Source: an uncultured Taibaiella sp. (GTDB lineage Bacteria > Bacteroidota > Bacteroidia > Chitinophagales > Chitinophagaceae). From it: a stretch of 64,000 nt of DNA. Below are positions 27,157-35,929 of this stretch, piece after piece. Made by a program: the position numbers and the translations under genes. The stretch spans positions 16,970 through 80,969 of the forward strand of contig CALMWT010000125.1 of NCBI GenBank assembly GCA_937870855.1, in the 5' to 3' direction. Position 1 is the first letter of the stretch, and each line of letters starts with the position of its first letter. Below the pieces are notes generated by a model that was not told the origin of the DNA, ran no database searches, and saw nothing but the letters and a program-made list of their open reading frames with translations.

Positions 27157-28284
27157 ATGAATCAATATTTTTTTGTGCTTGCTCTGCTATGGATGATGAG
27201 TTGCAAAAGCAAGACTACTCCCGAAACGCAAGTAGCAACTACAAACGAACACACCTTAACATTTACTAAGGAGCAATTAAAATCTGTGAATATTGCTGTT
27301 GCAAAACCACAGCTACAATTTATAGCCAACACTATCCGCGCATCGGGAAAAATAGATGTACCACCTCAAAACCTTGTTTCCGTAACTGTGCCATTAGGTG
27401 GATATCTTAAATACACAAAATTGCTGCCGGGTATGCGCCTGAAAAAAGGAGACGTAATTGCTGTGCTGGAAGACCAACAGTACATACAGTTGCAACAAGA
27501 TTACTTGACGACAAAAGCAAAATTAGAATCAGCCGAACAAGAATTTTTCAGACAAAAAGAACTGAATGTAAGCAAGGCAAGCAGCGATAAAATCTATGAG
27601 CAGGCGAAAGCAGAATATCAATCATTGAAAATTGCTTTAAGCGCGTTGGCGGAAAGGCTGAGGTTAATCAATATAAATCCTGCAACGCTATCGGCGCAAA
27701 ACATTTCCAGAAGCATCCGGCTGTATGCTCCGTTCGATGGATTCGTTTCTAAAGTGAATGTGAACATAGGGAGGTATGTGAATCCTTCGGACATCTTATT
27801 TGATCTGATTGATCCTAAAGACATTCATTTAAAAATCCGCGTGTTTGAAAAAGATTTGCCGCAACTTTCAATCGGACAAAAGCTGATTGCACATACAAAT
27901 GCACATCCTGAAAAACAATACAACTGTACTATTACTTTGATTAGTAAGGATGTTGACACGGACCGGACAGCAGAGGTGTATTGCCGTTTTCAGGATTACG
28001 ATAAATCGCTGTTGCCAGGCATGTATATGAACACCATTATAGAACTCGCCGGCGAAGAATCGCTCACTGTACCCGAACAGGCGGTTGTAAGTTTTGAAGG
28101 CAAAAACTATGTTTTTACCTCCGCAGAAAATGGAACGTTTGAAATGACGGAGGTTTTTATCGGCAGCAAGGAAAAAGGATTTGTTGCAATAGAAAACAAA
28201 GCTGCAATCAACAATAAAAACATTGTTACAACAGGCGCTTATACCTTGCTGATGACATTGAAGAATAAGGCTGAAGAAGAATAG
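27157..28284 (+). CDS. RND efflux periplasmic adaptor lipoprotein (CzcB/CusB-like)
   Basis: 375 residues. The lipobox MMSC ends the signal peptide at Cys16. A lipoyl/barrel-sandwich half (SGKIDVPPQNLVSVTVPLGGY) is followed by a helical hairpin (about 110-170), the second lipoyl half (APFDGFVSKVNVNIGRYV) and a beta-barrel domain. It joins the inner-membrane pump to the outer-membrane channel. The gap to the pump gene is eight bases. Confidence 0.92.
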   Translation: MNQYFFVLALLWMMSCKSKTTPETQVATTNEHTLTFTKEQLKSVNIAVAKPQLQFIANTIRASGKIDVPPQNLVSVTVPLGGYLKYTKLLPGMRLKKGDVIAVLEDQQYIQLQQDYLTTKAKLESAEQEFFRQKELNVSKASSDKIYEQAKAEYQSLKIALSALAERLRLININPATLSAQNISRSIRLYAPFDGFVSKVNVNIGRYVNPSDILFDLIDPKDIHLKIRVFEKDLPQLSIGQKLIAHTNAHPEKQYNCTITLISKDVDTDRTAEVYCRFQDYDKSLLPGMYMNTIIELAGEESLTVPEQAVVSFEGKNYVFTSAENGTFEMTEVFIGSKEKGFVAIENKAAINNKNIVTTGAYTLLMTLKNKAEEE

Positions 28285-28320
28285 ATATTGATGGACTTAA
28301 CTGAGTTCGCATTGCCCGAA

Positions 28321-28343
28321 CAGGTGTCAACTGACGACACCTG
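28321..28343. terminator. Inverted repeat between converging genes
   Basis: CAGGTGTC pairs with GACACCTG over eight bases around a seven-base loop. No T-run follows, so it is only a candidate terminator for the adaptor and antiporter genes that meet here. Confidence 0.4.
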
Positions 28344-28378
28344 ATGCCTCTACACAAAACTCTTCAAAAACTAAAATC

Positions 28379-30655
28379 CTATATTTTGCCTTTCACAAGA
28401 TTTTGAATCCTCTTCCGGTCCCCCACAATCCAAACAATGTCGTTCCTTTCAAAAAGAGTAACTGAATCAGGATTAAGAATGCGTATGTTTTTGCGTTCAA
28501 TTCCTATTATCAGTCCATTGGTAAGCTCCCGCACGCCCGACTCACGTATTGTCTTTCCTGCGAGCTGGGTGTAGTCGTCCACTTTTATTTTTTGCAGCAC
28601 TATGTCGCGTACATCTGTAAGCTGTGTCTCTAATACTTCCACAGCTTCAAAAACCGATCGGAACATGTGCATTTGTTCTTCCGTTGCAATAATTCCGACA
28701 GTATCGAAGGGCAATAGTTTATTGTGTCGTCCCGGTGCATGAATGATTTTATCACCCCGTTTTATGTAAGCGATATTTATCCCGTACTGCTCGCGCCAGG
28801 CTAATTCCGAAAGGGTTTTTCCAACAAAAGTGGCATGTGGATTTACCTCTGCATCAGTAATGTAGGCATGCCAGGGAGTAAGCTCAGTTTGCAATTGCTC
28901 GTTAGACTGTAACATTTCTGCTGCAAGAGCATCCTTCGATGCGGCAGCGCTTTCCCGTGCATTAAGATTGCTGAGAAAACGTGTTTCGATGTGCTTGTAA
29001 AACTGTTGTAGCCTTTTTGAAAAAAGATAAAGAATGATAACTGTGGCGGGCAATACAAAAAGAATTGCGATACTGGCAGAAAACAATCTGTCCACAAGCA
29101 ATCCGATAAAGGCAATACCAACTAAAAAACGCAGCACCTCCAACATTAGCATGGGTCCACGATTGTACTTTTTATCCAACCACAAAGCGCGATACGAAAT
29201 AGTATCAGGGCGCTTCGCCATCAATGCCCATAAGAACGGAGCAGCCACAATAAGAGCAATAATAAGAGCGGTAGTGCTGACTATCATTTGATTTTCGATG
29301 CGGTCTTGCAAAAAAGGAACCAGAAATCTGATGGTAAGTAACACCAATCCCAACAACAAAATACCATTGGTTGCCACGATTTTCATGTACGCTCCCAATA
29401 CGTTTTTCCAATGGCTTTCTGTGCCAATATTTTGCGTACTCAGCGAGTAATTATTAAGTGCAGTAATAAGCTTTTCTGGAAGAATTTTTACCAATACCCG
29501 ATATGCAGGCTCAGAAAATTTAATGAGGTAAGGAGTAGTGAAAGTAGTGATGGCAGAAGCACCCACTGCAACGGGAAACAGAAACGGACTTATTACTCCG
29601 AGACTTAGTCCCAGCGTTGCCACAATAAACGCAAATTCACCAATCTGTGCCATACTCATACCCACCTGAACCGACTGCTTCAATGGTTGTCCGGAAAGGA
29701 CAGCACCAAGTGTAGTGCTAAACAACTTACCAAAGAGTGTAAGAAATGTAACAATAATTACCGGCCATTTATACTCCATAATCGTCTGCGGATCTATAAG
29801 CATTCCCACAGAAATAAAGAACACTGCACCGAATAAATCTTTTACCGGTTTTATAACATGCTCCACCTTTTCTGCCGAAGTAGTTTCTGCAATTATAGAA
29901 CCCATAATGAACGCTCCCAGTTCTGCTGAAAAACCAACTTGGGTAGCCAGTACCACCATGCCGAGGCATAAGCCGATGGACAATATCAAGAGGTTTTCAT
30001 CGTCCATCAATTTCCTGTTTCTTTTAAGAAAACTTGGCAATAGAAAAATGCCCATGATGAACCAAAGCGCCAGAAAGAACAATAATTTCAGAACGGTCAT
30101 TAGCAATTCCATTCCTTCAAAAGCCTGGCTTACGGCCATTGTGGAAAGCAACACCATGAGGAGAATAACCACAATATCTTCCACTACAAGTACCCCAAAA
30201 ACTATTCTTGCATATTGCTGCGTTTTTACTCCCAGTTCATCGAACGCACGAATGATAATAGTAGTGGAGGAACTGGCAAGCATACCTCCAAGAAACAGGC
30301 TGTCCATAGTGGACCATCCCATAAGTTTTCCGGTGAAGTACCCCATTATGGTAATGAAAATTATTTCTACAAACGCGGTGATAGATGCTGTGCCTCCAAC
30401 CCGCATCAGTTTTTTAAAGCTGAATTCCAGACCGAGACTAAAAAGAAGAAATATAACTCCTATCTCTGCCAGCGTTTTTACATTTTCTCTATCTGCAACA
30501 GTGGGTGTGATAGACAAATGAGGCCCAACCAAAAAACCCGCAATAATGTATCCTAAAACAAGGGGCTGTTTGATCCGCTTAAAGATCAAAGTGGTGAAGG
30601 CTCCTGTCATCAGGATTAGCGCTAAATCTTCAATTAACTTTGGTAAGTGTCCCAT
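28379..30655 (-). CDS. CPA2 monovalent cation:proton antiporter with two RCK_C (TrkA-C) domains
   Basis: 758 residues from the ATG at 30655. The first 390 residues form about 12 helices of a Kef/YbaL-type exchanger (FKRIKQPLVLGYIIAGFLVGP, GMLASSSTTIIIRAFDELG). Four more helices follow (about 430-560), then two TrkA-C-like ligand domains (about 600-675 and 680-758). No RCK_N NAD-binding domain is visible, unlike classic KefB/C. It should exchange K+ or Na+ for protons in the inner membrane. It is divergent from the universal stress protein gene. Confidence 0.88.
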   Translation of the reverse strand: MGHLPKLIEDLALILMTGAFTTLIFKRIKQPLVLGYIIAGFLVGPHLSITPTVADRENVKTLAEIGVIFLLFSLGLEFSFKKLMRVGGTASITAFVEIIFITIMGYFTGKLMGWSTMDSLFLGGMLASSSTTIIIRAFDELGVKTQQYARIVFGVLVVEDIVVILLMVLLSTMAVSQAFEGMELLMTVLKLLFFLALWFIMGIFLLPSFLKRNRKLMDDENLLILSIGLCLGMVVLATQVGFSAELGAFIMGSIIAETTSAEKVEHVIKPVKDLFGAVFFISVGMLIDPQTIMEYKWPVIIVTFLTLFGKLFSTTLGAVLSGQPLKQSVQVGMSMAQIGEFAFIVATLGLSLGVISPFLFPVAVGASAITTFTTPYLIKFSEPAYRVLVKILPEKLITALNNYSLSTQNIGTESHWKNVLGAYMKIVATNGILLLGLVLLTIRFLVPFLQDRIENQMIVSTTALIIALIVAAPFLWALMAKRPDTISYRALWLDKKYNRGPMLMLEVLRFLVGIAFIGLLVDRLFSASIAILFVLPATVIILYLFSKRLQQFYKHIETRFLSNLNARESAAASKDALAAEMLQSNEQLQTELTPWHAYITDAEVNPHATFVGKTLSELAWREQYGINIAYIKRGDKIIHAPGRHNKLLPFDTVGIIATEEQMHMFRSVFEAVEVLETQLTDVRDIVLQKIKVDDYTQLAGKTIRESGVRELTNGLIIGIERKNIRILNPDSVTLFERNDIVWIVGDRKRIQNLVKGKI

Positions 30656-30734
30656 ATACTCCGCCTGAAAAATTATCAATCCTATCTCGGCCGGAAATTA
30701 CAAAACCATCTACGAACGGCCTGACCTCAACCCT

Positions 30735-30767
30735 TTTGTTTCGGCTACGCTTTATTTGTTAGTTTGC
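30735..30767 (+). promoter_or_regulatory. Candidate -33/-7 promoter of the universal stress protein gene
   Basis: TTTTG at 30735-30739 and TTAGTTTG at 30760-30767 are separated by 20 bases and match TTTG / TAnnTTTG with one mismatch. The ATG follows 23 bases later. Confidence 0.45.
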
Positions 30768-30790
30768 GTTCATCACATGAAACATTTGCC

Positions 30791-31600
30791 ATGAAGAAGA
30801 GATTTATCTTACTAATTGATGTGAAGGAAGAATCGAAGACTTTGCTGAGGTTTGCAGGAAACTGGGCAGGCAGGGTTGATGCCGAGCTTCTCATTATTCA
30901 ACAGGTCTATTCTATGGCACCCGGCATTGGTGAGGGAGAAATTCGCAGCAAAATAAAAAGACACGAACGGGAAAAGGCGCTCACCGAACTTACAGACTTT
31001 GTAGCCAACGAACTTGATACGTCTGTAACCGTTCGCTTTTATGTAACTACAGGAAGTCTTGAAATTGCCATCCACAAGCTACACACCTCTCAAATGCTCG
31101 ACATCATTTTTGTGGGTATGAAAAATAAAAGCTGGCTGGAACGTCTGTTTTTTCAAAGTACCGCCATCAGACTTTATCAGGAGGTAAAAAAACCGATAGT
31201 GGTCTTGCCGCTCGATTGTGAGTCGAACGATTTTGATTGCGTACAAATTGCAGTTACTCCCAGGTTTCCGGTAAATGAAGAAGCTTTGCGGCAAGTGCTT
31301 TCTGTAACCGCAGCATTTGGAAAAAAAGTCATTTTGTTTTCGGTACTAAAACCCCACGAATCTGATGAAGAAGTAACAGTATATTTAAACTTACTTCTCC
31401 AAATATTTCCAGAATATGCACTTAGCTATGAGATTGTGCGAAATGAAGATGTGGTGCGGGGAATAACAAAGCAGATTGAAACAGGTAACGGATTATTGAT
31501 CGTTCAAAAAGGTTCAAGAGAATTTAGTGACTACTTCCGCTCCTACATTGTAGAAGATCTGATCCAATTATCCAAAGCTCCTGTAGTAATATTGCCCTAA
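30791..31600 (+). CDS. Universal stress protein (UspA family)
   Basis: 269 residues from the ATG at 30791. The first half has a Usp fold (KKRFILLIDVKEESKTLLRFAGNWA, LDIIFVGMKNKSW); the second half is a more degenerate Usp domain (CVQIAVTPRFPVNEEALRQVL, GLLIVQKGSREFSDYFRSYIVEDLIQLSKAPVVIL). The classic G-2x-G-9x-G-S/T ATP-binding motif is not clear. It sits upstream of a kinase/regulator pair on the same strand, 41 bases away, suggesting one stress-response unit. Confidence 0.8.
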   Translation: MKKRFILLIDVKEESKTLLRFAGNWAGRVDAELLIIQQVYSMAPGIGEGEIRSKIKRHEREKALTELTDFVANELDTSVTVRFYVTTGSLEIAIHKLHTSQMLDIIFVGMKNKSWLERLFFQSTAIRLYQEVKKPIVVLPLDCESNDFDCVQIAVTPRFPVNEEALRQVLSVTAAFGKKVILFSVLKPHESDEEVTVYLNLLLQIFPEYALSYEIVRNEDVVRGITKQIETGNGLLIVQKGSREFSDYFRSYIVEDLIQLSKAPVVILP

Positions 31601-31641
31601 CGTACTGATCTGATTTTGAAACTTCCCCACAACCTGCATTT

Positions 31642-32799
31642 ATGAGTAAAAGACAGGAATTTGAAGCCTTATTCAACAATGCTGCCATTGGCATAATAAC
31701 AGTCAATCGGGCAGGCGATATTATCTTGGTAAACGAGTTTGCACTGAAGCAATTTGACTATTTGCACGATGAAATAATCGGCAAGAAAATAGAAGTGCTT
31801 ATACCATCGCGCTACAAAACACGCCACGAAAAACATCGGACAGAATATTACGGAGATAGCCCTCACAGCCGACCCATGGGAAGTGGGATGGATCTGTTTG
31901 CAGTAAAAAAAGACGGGCGCGAATTTCCCGTTGAAGTAAGCCTTAGTACCTATAAAACTGACGAAGGAATGTTTGCCATTGCATTTGTCAGCGATATAAG
32001 TATTCGAAAACAATCGGAAAACGAACTGGTAAAACTGAATGCCGAACTCGAACAGAAAGTAACAGAAAGAACCCAATCGTTGTCGGAGGCGCTGGAAAAA
32101 GAAAAGGAACTGAACGAATTAAAATCCCGTTTTGTTTCGATGGCATCTCATGAATTCAGAACACCGCTCAGCACCATTCTCTCCTCTGCATACCTACTCG
32201 CCAAGTATCATCAAACAGAAGATCAGCCAAAACGCGATCGTCATATTCAGCGTATCGTATCGTCCGTAAATACACTCAACGATATTTTGAACGATTTTCT
32301 TTCTGTTGGAAAGATTGAAGAAGGAAAGATACAAGTGCGCTATTCGGAATTAGATACAGAGCAGTTTATTGCAGCCATCATTGCCGAGTTGCAAACTATC
32401 ATCCGACCGGGACAGGAAATAAATTATTCCCACCAGGGCGAAAAACATTTCATTTTGGATGCGACTTTGTTGAAACATATTGTGATGAACCTGGTTTCTA
32501 ATGCTATCAAATTCTCGCCTGAAAACACTGCTATCGAAGTAACGACAACCTGCATGAAACATCAGATGAGCTTATCGGTAAAAGATAGGGGCGTGGGTAT
32601 ATCGAAGGAAGATCAGCAGCATTTGTTTGAGCGTTTTTTCAGAGGAGAAAATGTTACTAATATTCAGGGAACCGGACTGGGATTGCACATAGTTGCCAAA
32701 TATGCCGAGTTGATGAACGGCATAATAGAATACAATAGCGAACTCGACAATGGAACCGAATTCATTATTACTTTTAAAGAAAAAACGGAACAGGAATGA
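31642..32799 (+). CDS. PAS-domain sensor histidine kinase
   Basis: 385 residues, no membrane helix, so cytoplasmic. A PAS domain spans about 5-125, with RYKTRHEKHRTEYY and GSGMDLFAVKKDGREFPVEVSLS as in FixL-like PAS domains. A coiled coil (125-160) and HisKA follow, with phospho-acceptor His170 in SHEFRTP. The ATPase domain has an N box NLVSNAIKFSP, DRGVGIS and GTGLGLHI. A haem or redox ligand for the PAS domain is possible but not shown. The stop overlaps the start of the response-regulator gene (ATGA), so the pair is coupled. Confidence 0.9.
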   Translation: MSKRQEFEALFNNAAIGIITVNRAGDIILVNEFALKQFDYLHDEIIGKKIEVLIPSRYKTRHEKHRTEYYGDSPHSRPMGSGMDLFAVKKDGREFPVEVSLSTYKTDEGMFAIAFVSDISIRKQSENELVKLNAELEQKVTERTQSLSEALEKEKELNELKSRFVSMASHEFRTPLSTILSSAYLLAKYHQTEDQPKRDRHIQRIVSSVNTLNDILNDFLSVGKIEEGKIQVRYSELDTEQFIAAIIAELQTIIRPGQEINYSHQGEKHFILDATLLKHIVMNLVSNAIKFSPENTAIEVTTTCMKHQMSLSVKDRGVGISKEDQQHLFERFFRGENVTNIQGTGLGLHIVAKYAELMNGIIEYNSELDNGTEFIITFKEKTEQE

Positions 32800-33851
32800 A
32801 AACCATTTTGCTAATTGAAGACAATGAAAATATAAGAGAGAATATGAGCGAGATTATGGAACTCGCCAATTACAAAGTATTGACTGCTCCGGATGGCAAA
32901 CAAGGAATTGAACTTGCCGTAACACACACACCCGACATAATAGTATGCGATATCATGATGCCGGTACTTGACGGGTATGGGGTAATACACATGCTTCAAA
33001 AAAATGAAAAAACACGAAACATACCTTTCATCTTTCTAACAGCTAAAGCGGAACGCGCAGAGATAAGAAAGGGAATGGAGCTTGGCGCCGATGACTATAT
33101 AACCAAACCCTTTAACGGAACAGAACTGCTGAATGCGATAGAAAGCCGCATACGAAAGTCGGACATTTTAAAACAGGATATTTCACCTGATCTCAACGGA
33201 TTAAATCAAATTATCAGTTCGGCAGGCGGTAAAGATTTACTGAAAGAACTGGCGCAGGACAGAACACTGAATCGCTTCAAAAAGAAACAAATCATTTATT
33301 CGGAAGGAAACCATGCGCTACGTTTATTCTACATTGAAAAAGGAAAAGTAAAAACCTACAAAACCAATGATGATGGCAAAGAACTGGTGGTAGGCTTGTT
33401 TAATGAAGGAGATTTCTTCGGCTATCTTGCCCTGCTTGAGGGCACTTCTTACAAAGAAACAGCAGAAGCAATTGAGGAAGCGGAAATAGCTTCTATTCCA
33501 AAAGAAGAATTCGACCAGTTGGTAAACAGCAACCGGGATGTGATGCAAAAATTCATTCAGTTACTTGCCAAAAACGTGACTGAAAAAGAACGCCAATTAC
33601 TAAATATCGCTTACAACTCTTTGCGCAAAAAAGTAGCAGATGCACTGGTAGCGTTGAACAAAAAATACAAAGGCGAAAACAGCAATTACGTTATTGATAT
33701 CAGCAGAGAAAACCTCGCAACAATTGCAGGCACTGCAAAGGAAAGTTTGATAAGAACGCTCAGCGATTTTAAAGATGAAAAGCTCATAGACATAAAAGGC
33801 GGAGACATCACCATCTTAAACGAAAAGAAACTGGAAAATATGCTGAACTAG
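32796..33851 (+). CDS. Response regulator fused to a Crp/Fnr DNA-binding module
   Basis: 351 residues. The receiver domain (1-125) has the acidic pair Glu8/Asp9, phospho-acceptor Asp52, and the conserved Thr and Lys (FLTAKAE, DDYITKPF). Residues about 150-260 form a cyclic-nucleotide-binding-like barrel (KKKQIIYSEGNHALRLFYIEKGKVKTYK). A C-terminal Crp helix-turn-helix carries IAGTAKESLIRTLSDF. The Glu and Arg of ESLIR sit where FNR/CRP contact TGA half-sites. Phosphorylation by the coupled kinase is expected to control DNA binding. Combining both modules in one chain is unusual. Confidence 0.9.
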   Translation: MKTILLIEDNENIRENMSEIMELANYKVLTAPDGKQGIELAVTHTPDIIVCDIMMPVLDGYGVIHMLQKNEKTRNIPFIFLTAKAERAEIRKGMELGADDYITKPFNGTELLNAIESRIRKSDILKQDISPDLNGLNQIISSAGGKDLLKELAQDRTLNRFKKKQIIYSEGNHALRLFYIEKGKVKTYKTNDDGKELVVGLFNEGDFFGYLALLEGTSYKETAEAIEEAEIASIPKEEFDQLVNSNRDVMQKFIQLLAKNVTEKERQLLNIAYNSLRKKVADALVALNKKYKGENSNYVIDISRENLATIAGTAKESLIRTLSDFKDEKLIDIKGGDITILNEKKLENMLN

Positions 33852-33882
33852 CGTGAAAGTCAGCAGCAGTTTACACACCTAA

Positions 33883-34620
33883 TTAGTAAACAGCATATTC
33901 ACTTTGATAGCACCGGGATGCCTTTATCAATACCGGCATATTTGTGATTTTTATTTTTTTTCCGCAGAAAGCTACCACGCCTTCATGCTTCAATTCAGAC
34001 AGTAAGCGTATTGCTGTTTCTGTGGCTGTGCCTACAAGGTCGGCGATCTCCTCTCTTGTCAGCGCTATATTGATAGTTGCATTATCCTCCTCAAGCCCAT
34101 AAGTATTTTTCAAAAAGAGCAAAGCTTTTGCCATTCTTTCTCTCACCGGATTTTGCGCCAGTTCTGTAAGATGATCTTCTGCTTTACGGAGATCTGAAGC
34201 TAACAACCTTATAAAACTTTGCGCAAGATGATTGTTGGATTGCAACGCTGTATTGAAAACATCTTTAGGAATGAAGCAGATATTAGTGTCTTCAATAGCC
34301 ACCGCCGTGGCGTTGTATTTTTCGTTGCAAAAAAGTGCGCGGTAACCGATAATATTTCCCGCCTTCGCCATACGAACTATTTGCATTTTTCCCTCGTCCC
34401 CACTTCGTTCCAGTTTTACCTTGCCGTCATCAATGCAATAAACACCAAGCGGATAATTTCCTTCATTGAAAATGTGTTGTCCCTTTTTGAAAACAAGGCA
34501 GGACTTGTGTTCATCAAACAATTGCAATTCCACTGCTGTAAGACAAGAAAAAATAGACTGGTGCATTACATCGCATTCTGGTAATACTGTCTCCCGCAAA
34601 TACTTGTATGACTTTCTCAC
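33883..34620 (-). CDS. Crp/Fnr-family transcriptional regulator
   Basis: 245 residues: an effector barrel (about 25-145) and a Crp HTH (about 165-225) with LTREEIADLVGTATETAIRLLSELKHEG. Glu and Arg of ETAIR correspond to the DNA-contacting residues of FNR. There is no N-terminal four-Cys cluster, so it is not a classical O2-sensing Fe-S FNR; it may sense NO through haem (Dnr-like) or another ligand (inference). A palindromic site at 34678-34691 suggests self-regulation. It is a likely master regulator of the nor, nos and cco genes in this window. Confidence 0.88.
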   Translation of the reverse strand: MRKSYKYLRETVLPECDVMHQSIFSCLTAVELQLFDEHKSCLVFKKGQHIFNEGNYPLGVYCIDDGKVKLERSGDEGKMQIVRMAKAGNIIGYRALFCNEKYNATAVAIEDTNICFIPKDVFNTALQSNNHLAQSFIRLLASDLRKAEDHLTELAQNPVRERMAKALLFLKNTYGLEEDNATINIALTREEIADLVGTATETAIRLLSELKHEGVVAFCGKKIKITNMPVLIKASRCYQSEYAVY

Positions 34621-34636
34621 GTTGTAGAATTTGTAG

Positions 34637-34691
34637 CAAAACTATGCAGCGTATAAGCAGCAATCGGTAAAGGCAAACTGATGTTCGTCAG
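34637..34691 (-). promoter_or_regulatory. crp-gene promoter: FNR-like box plus -7 element
   Basis: The box CTGATGTTCGTCAG lies at 34678-34691 and a perfect TAGTTTTG -7 element (minus strand) at 34637-34644. The distance from box centre to the first base of the -7 element is 40.5 bp. The start codon is at 34620. Confidence 0.6.
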
Positions 34692-34759
34692 GTGGGCGTA
34701 TGATGGTTGTCAGTTTCTTAAAAAAATGCAAACGGAAATCAGGCAAAAAAGTGTTCTTT

Positions 34760-34803
34760 ATGATGCACATCATCTTTTCATCTGTCACCAAAAGATAGTT
34801 TTA
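34760..34803 (+). promoter_or_regulatory. Fasciclin-gene promoter: FNR-like box plus -7-like element
   Basis: The perfect palindromic box ATGAT-GCAC-ATCAT lies at 34760-34773. TAGTTTTA at 34796-34803 is a one-mismatch -7 element. The centre-to-element distance is 29.5 bp, as for norC and others. Confidence 0.6.
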
Positions 34804-34826
34804 CATGCACACAAAAAACATTTCAA

Positions 34827-35384
34827 ATGAAGAAGCTTTCATTAATCGCCACAATTGCATTTGCAACAATTGTAGTTAGTTGTTCAGAAAACAAAACTGC
34901 TACACAAGAAAATGAAGTCACTCAGACCGAAAACTCAACTGCTGGTCAGTCTGGTGTACAGGATGACGTAAGCCAGAAAAACATTGTACAGGCTGCAATG
35001 GGTAGTAAAGATCACTCCACTCTTGTAGCAGCAGTTAAGCAAGCAGAACTTGTAGATGCCCTTAGCAATGCCGGTCCATTTACAGTTTTTGCTCCGGTAA
35101 ATGCAGCTTTCGATGCACTGCCCGCAGGTACTGTGGACGATTTGATGAAGAATGAGAATAAGGAAAAACTCACTGACATCTTACAATACCATGTTTCAAT
35201 TGGTGTTTTTAAAGAAGAAATGCTTCAGGAAGGACAAAGCATCGGGCAGGCAAATGGCAGCAACATTACCATTAGTAAAAAGGACGGTCAGATAGTGGTA
35301 AACGGAAAAGCTAAAGTGCTCGCGGCTATTCCGGTTTCTAACGGACTTATTTATGCAATAGATCAGGTATTGTTGCCTCAATAA
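34827..35384 (+). CDS. Fasciclin-domain lipoprotein
   Basis: 185 residues. The lipobox VVSC ends a signal peptide at Cys19. A Thr/Gln/Asn-rich linker follows, then one FAS1 domain (about 45-185; HSTLVAAVKQAELVDALSNAGPFTVFAPVNAAFDALPAG, TDILQYHVSIG). FAS1 proteins mediate adhesion or bind small ligands. Placement between the Crp regulator and norCB, with an FNR-like box, ties its expression to nitrogen-oxide or low-oxygen conditions; its role there is unknown. Confidence 0.88.
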   Translation: MKKLSLIATIAFATIVVSCSENKTATQENEVTQTENSTAGQSGVQDDVSQKNIVQAAMGSKDHSTLVAAVKQAELVDALSNAGPFTVFAPVNAAFDALPAGTVDDLMKNENKEKLTDILQYHVSIGVFKEEMLQEGQSIGQANGSNITISKKDGQIVVNGKAKVLAAIPVSNGLIYAIDQVLLPQ

Positions 35385-35410
35385 TAAAAATTGGTTTTTA
35401 ATGGTTATTC

Positions 35411-35440
35411 AAAAGGCTCCTCTTTCGCGGGGAGCCTTTT
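35411..35440 (+). terminator. Terminator after the fasciclin gene
   Basis: AAAAGGCTCC pairs perfectly over ten bases with GGAGCCTTTT around a ten-base loop. It separates the fasciclin gene from the nor operon. Confidence 0.8.
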
Positions 35441-35476
35441 CGATTTACATCACTTTGACATCCATCAGTCTTGCTT

Positions 35477-35520
35477 ATGATTTTTGTCATAGTCTGCGCA
35501 AGCATTTCTAAGGAGTTTTG
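35477..35520 (+). promoter_or_regulatory. norC promoter: FNR-like box plus -7-like element
   Basis: ATGAT-TTTT-GTCAT at 35477-35490 and GAGTTTTG at 35513-35520, centre-to-element distance 29.5 bp. The GTG start of norC follows at 35534. Confidence 0.55.
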
Positions 35521-35533
35521 ACATTGATAAAGC

Positions 35534-35929
35534 GTGAGAAAGATCCTTCTGATATTGTCTGTTGTTTTTGCACTGTATTCGTTCGCCGTGTATGCTTTCA
35601 GCGATGTGCAAAGAAAAAACAAACCATCAGATGAAGTGACCGCCGGTTGGAAAACATGGCAGGAAAAAAATTGCCAGAGTTGCCATCAGCTTTATGGACT
35701 TGGCGGCTACATGGGACCCGACCTTACCAACACGGCTTCCGATAAAGGAAAGGAATACATGCGCAGCTTTATTCGATATGGAACCGGAAAAATGCCCAAC
35801 TTTCATTTGAATGAGCAAGAAGTAAACGAGTTGCTTGCATTCCTTAGTTGGGTAGATAAATCCGGTCGTTCTAAAGTAGCTGATTCGCTTGTACACTGGA
35901 CTGGAAGTTATAGGATATCGAAACGATGA
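35534..35929 (+). CDS. norC: Nitric oxide reductase cytochrome c subunit NorC
   Basis: 131 residues from a GTG start; an in-frame stop lies just upstream, so no ATG alternative exists. One N-terminal membrane anchor (3-22) precedes a mono-haem c domain with CQSCH at 47-51. The order GLGGYMGPDLTN, KMPNFHLNEQEVNELLAFLSWVDKSG matches NorC, whose Met ligand lies in the MP segment. It passes electrons from periplasmic donors to NorB. Its stop overlaps the norB start by four bases. Confidence 0.88.
   Translation: MRKILLILSVVFALYSFAVYAFSDVQRKNKPSDEVTAGWKTWQEKNCQSCHQLYGLGGYMGPDLTNTASDKGKEYMRSFIRYGTGKMPNFHLNEQEVNELLAFLSWVDKSGRSKVADSLVHWTGSYRISKR

Noticed and set aside
29715..30521. 268-residue frame opposite the antiporter gene
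   Set aside because: Antisense of a membrane protein, Ser/Thr/Asn-rich, no family features, no promoter.
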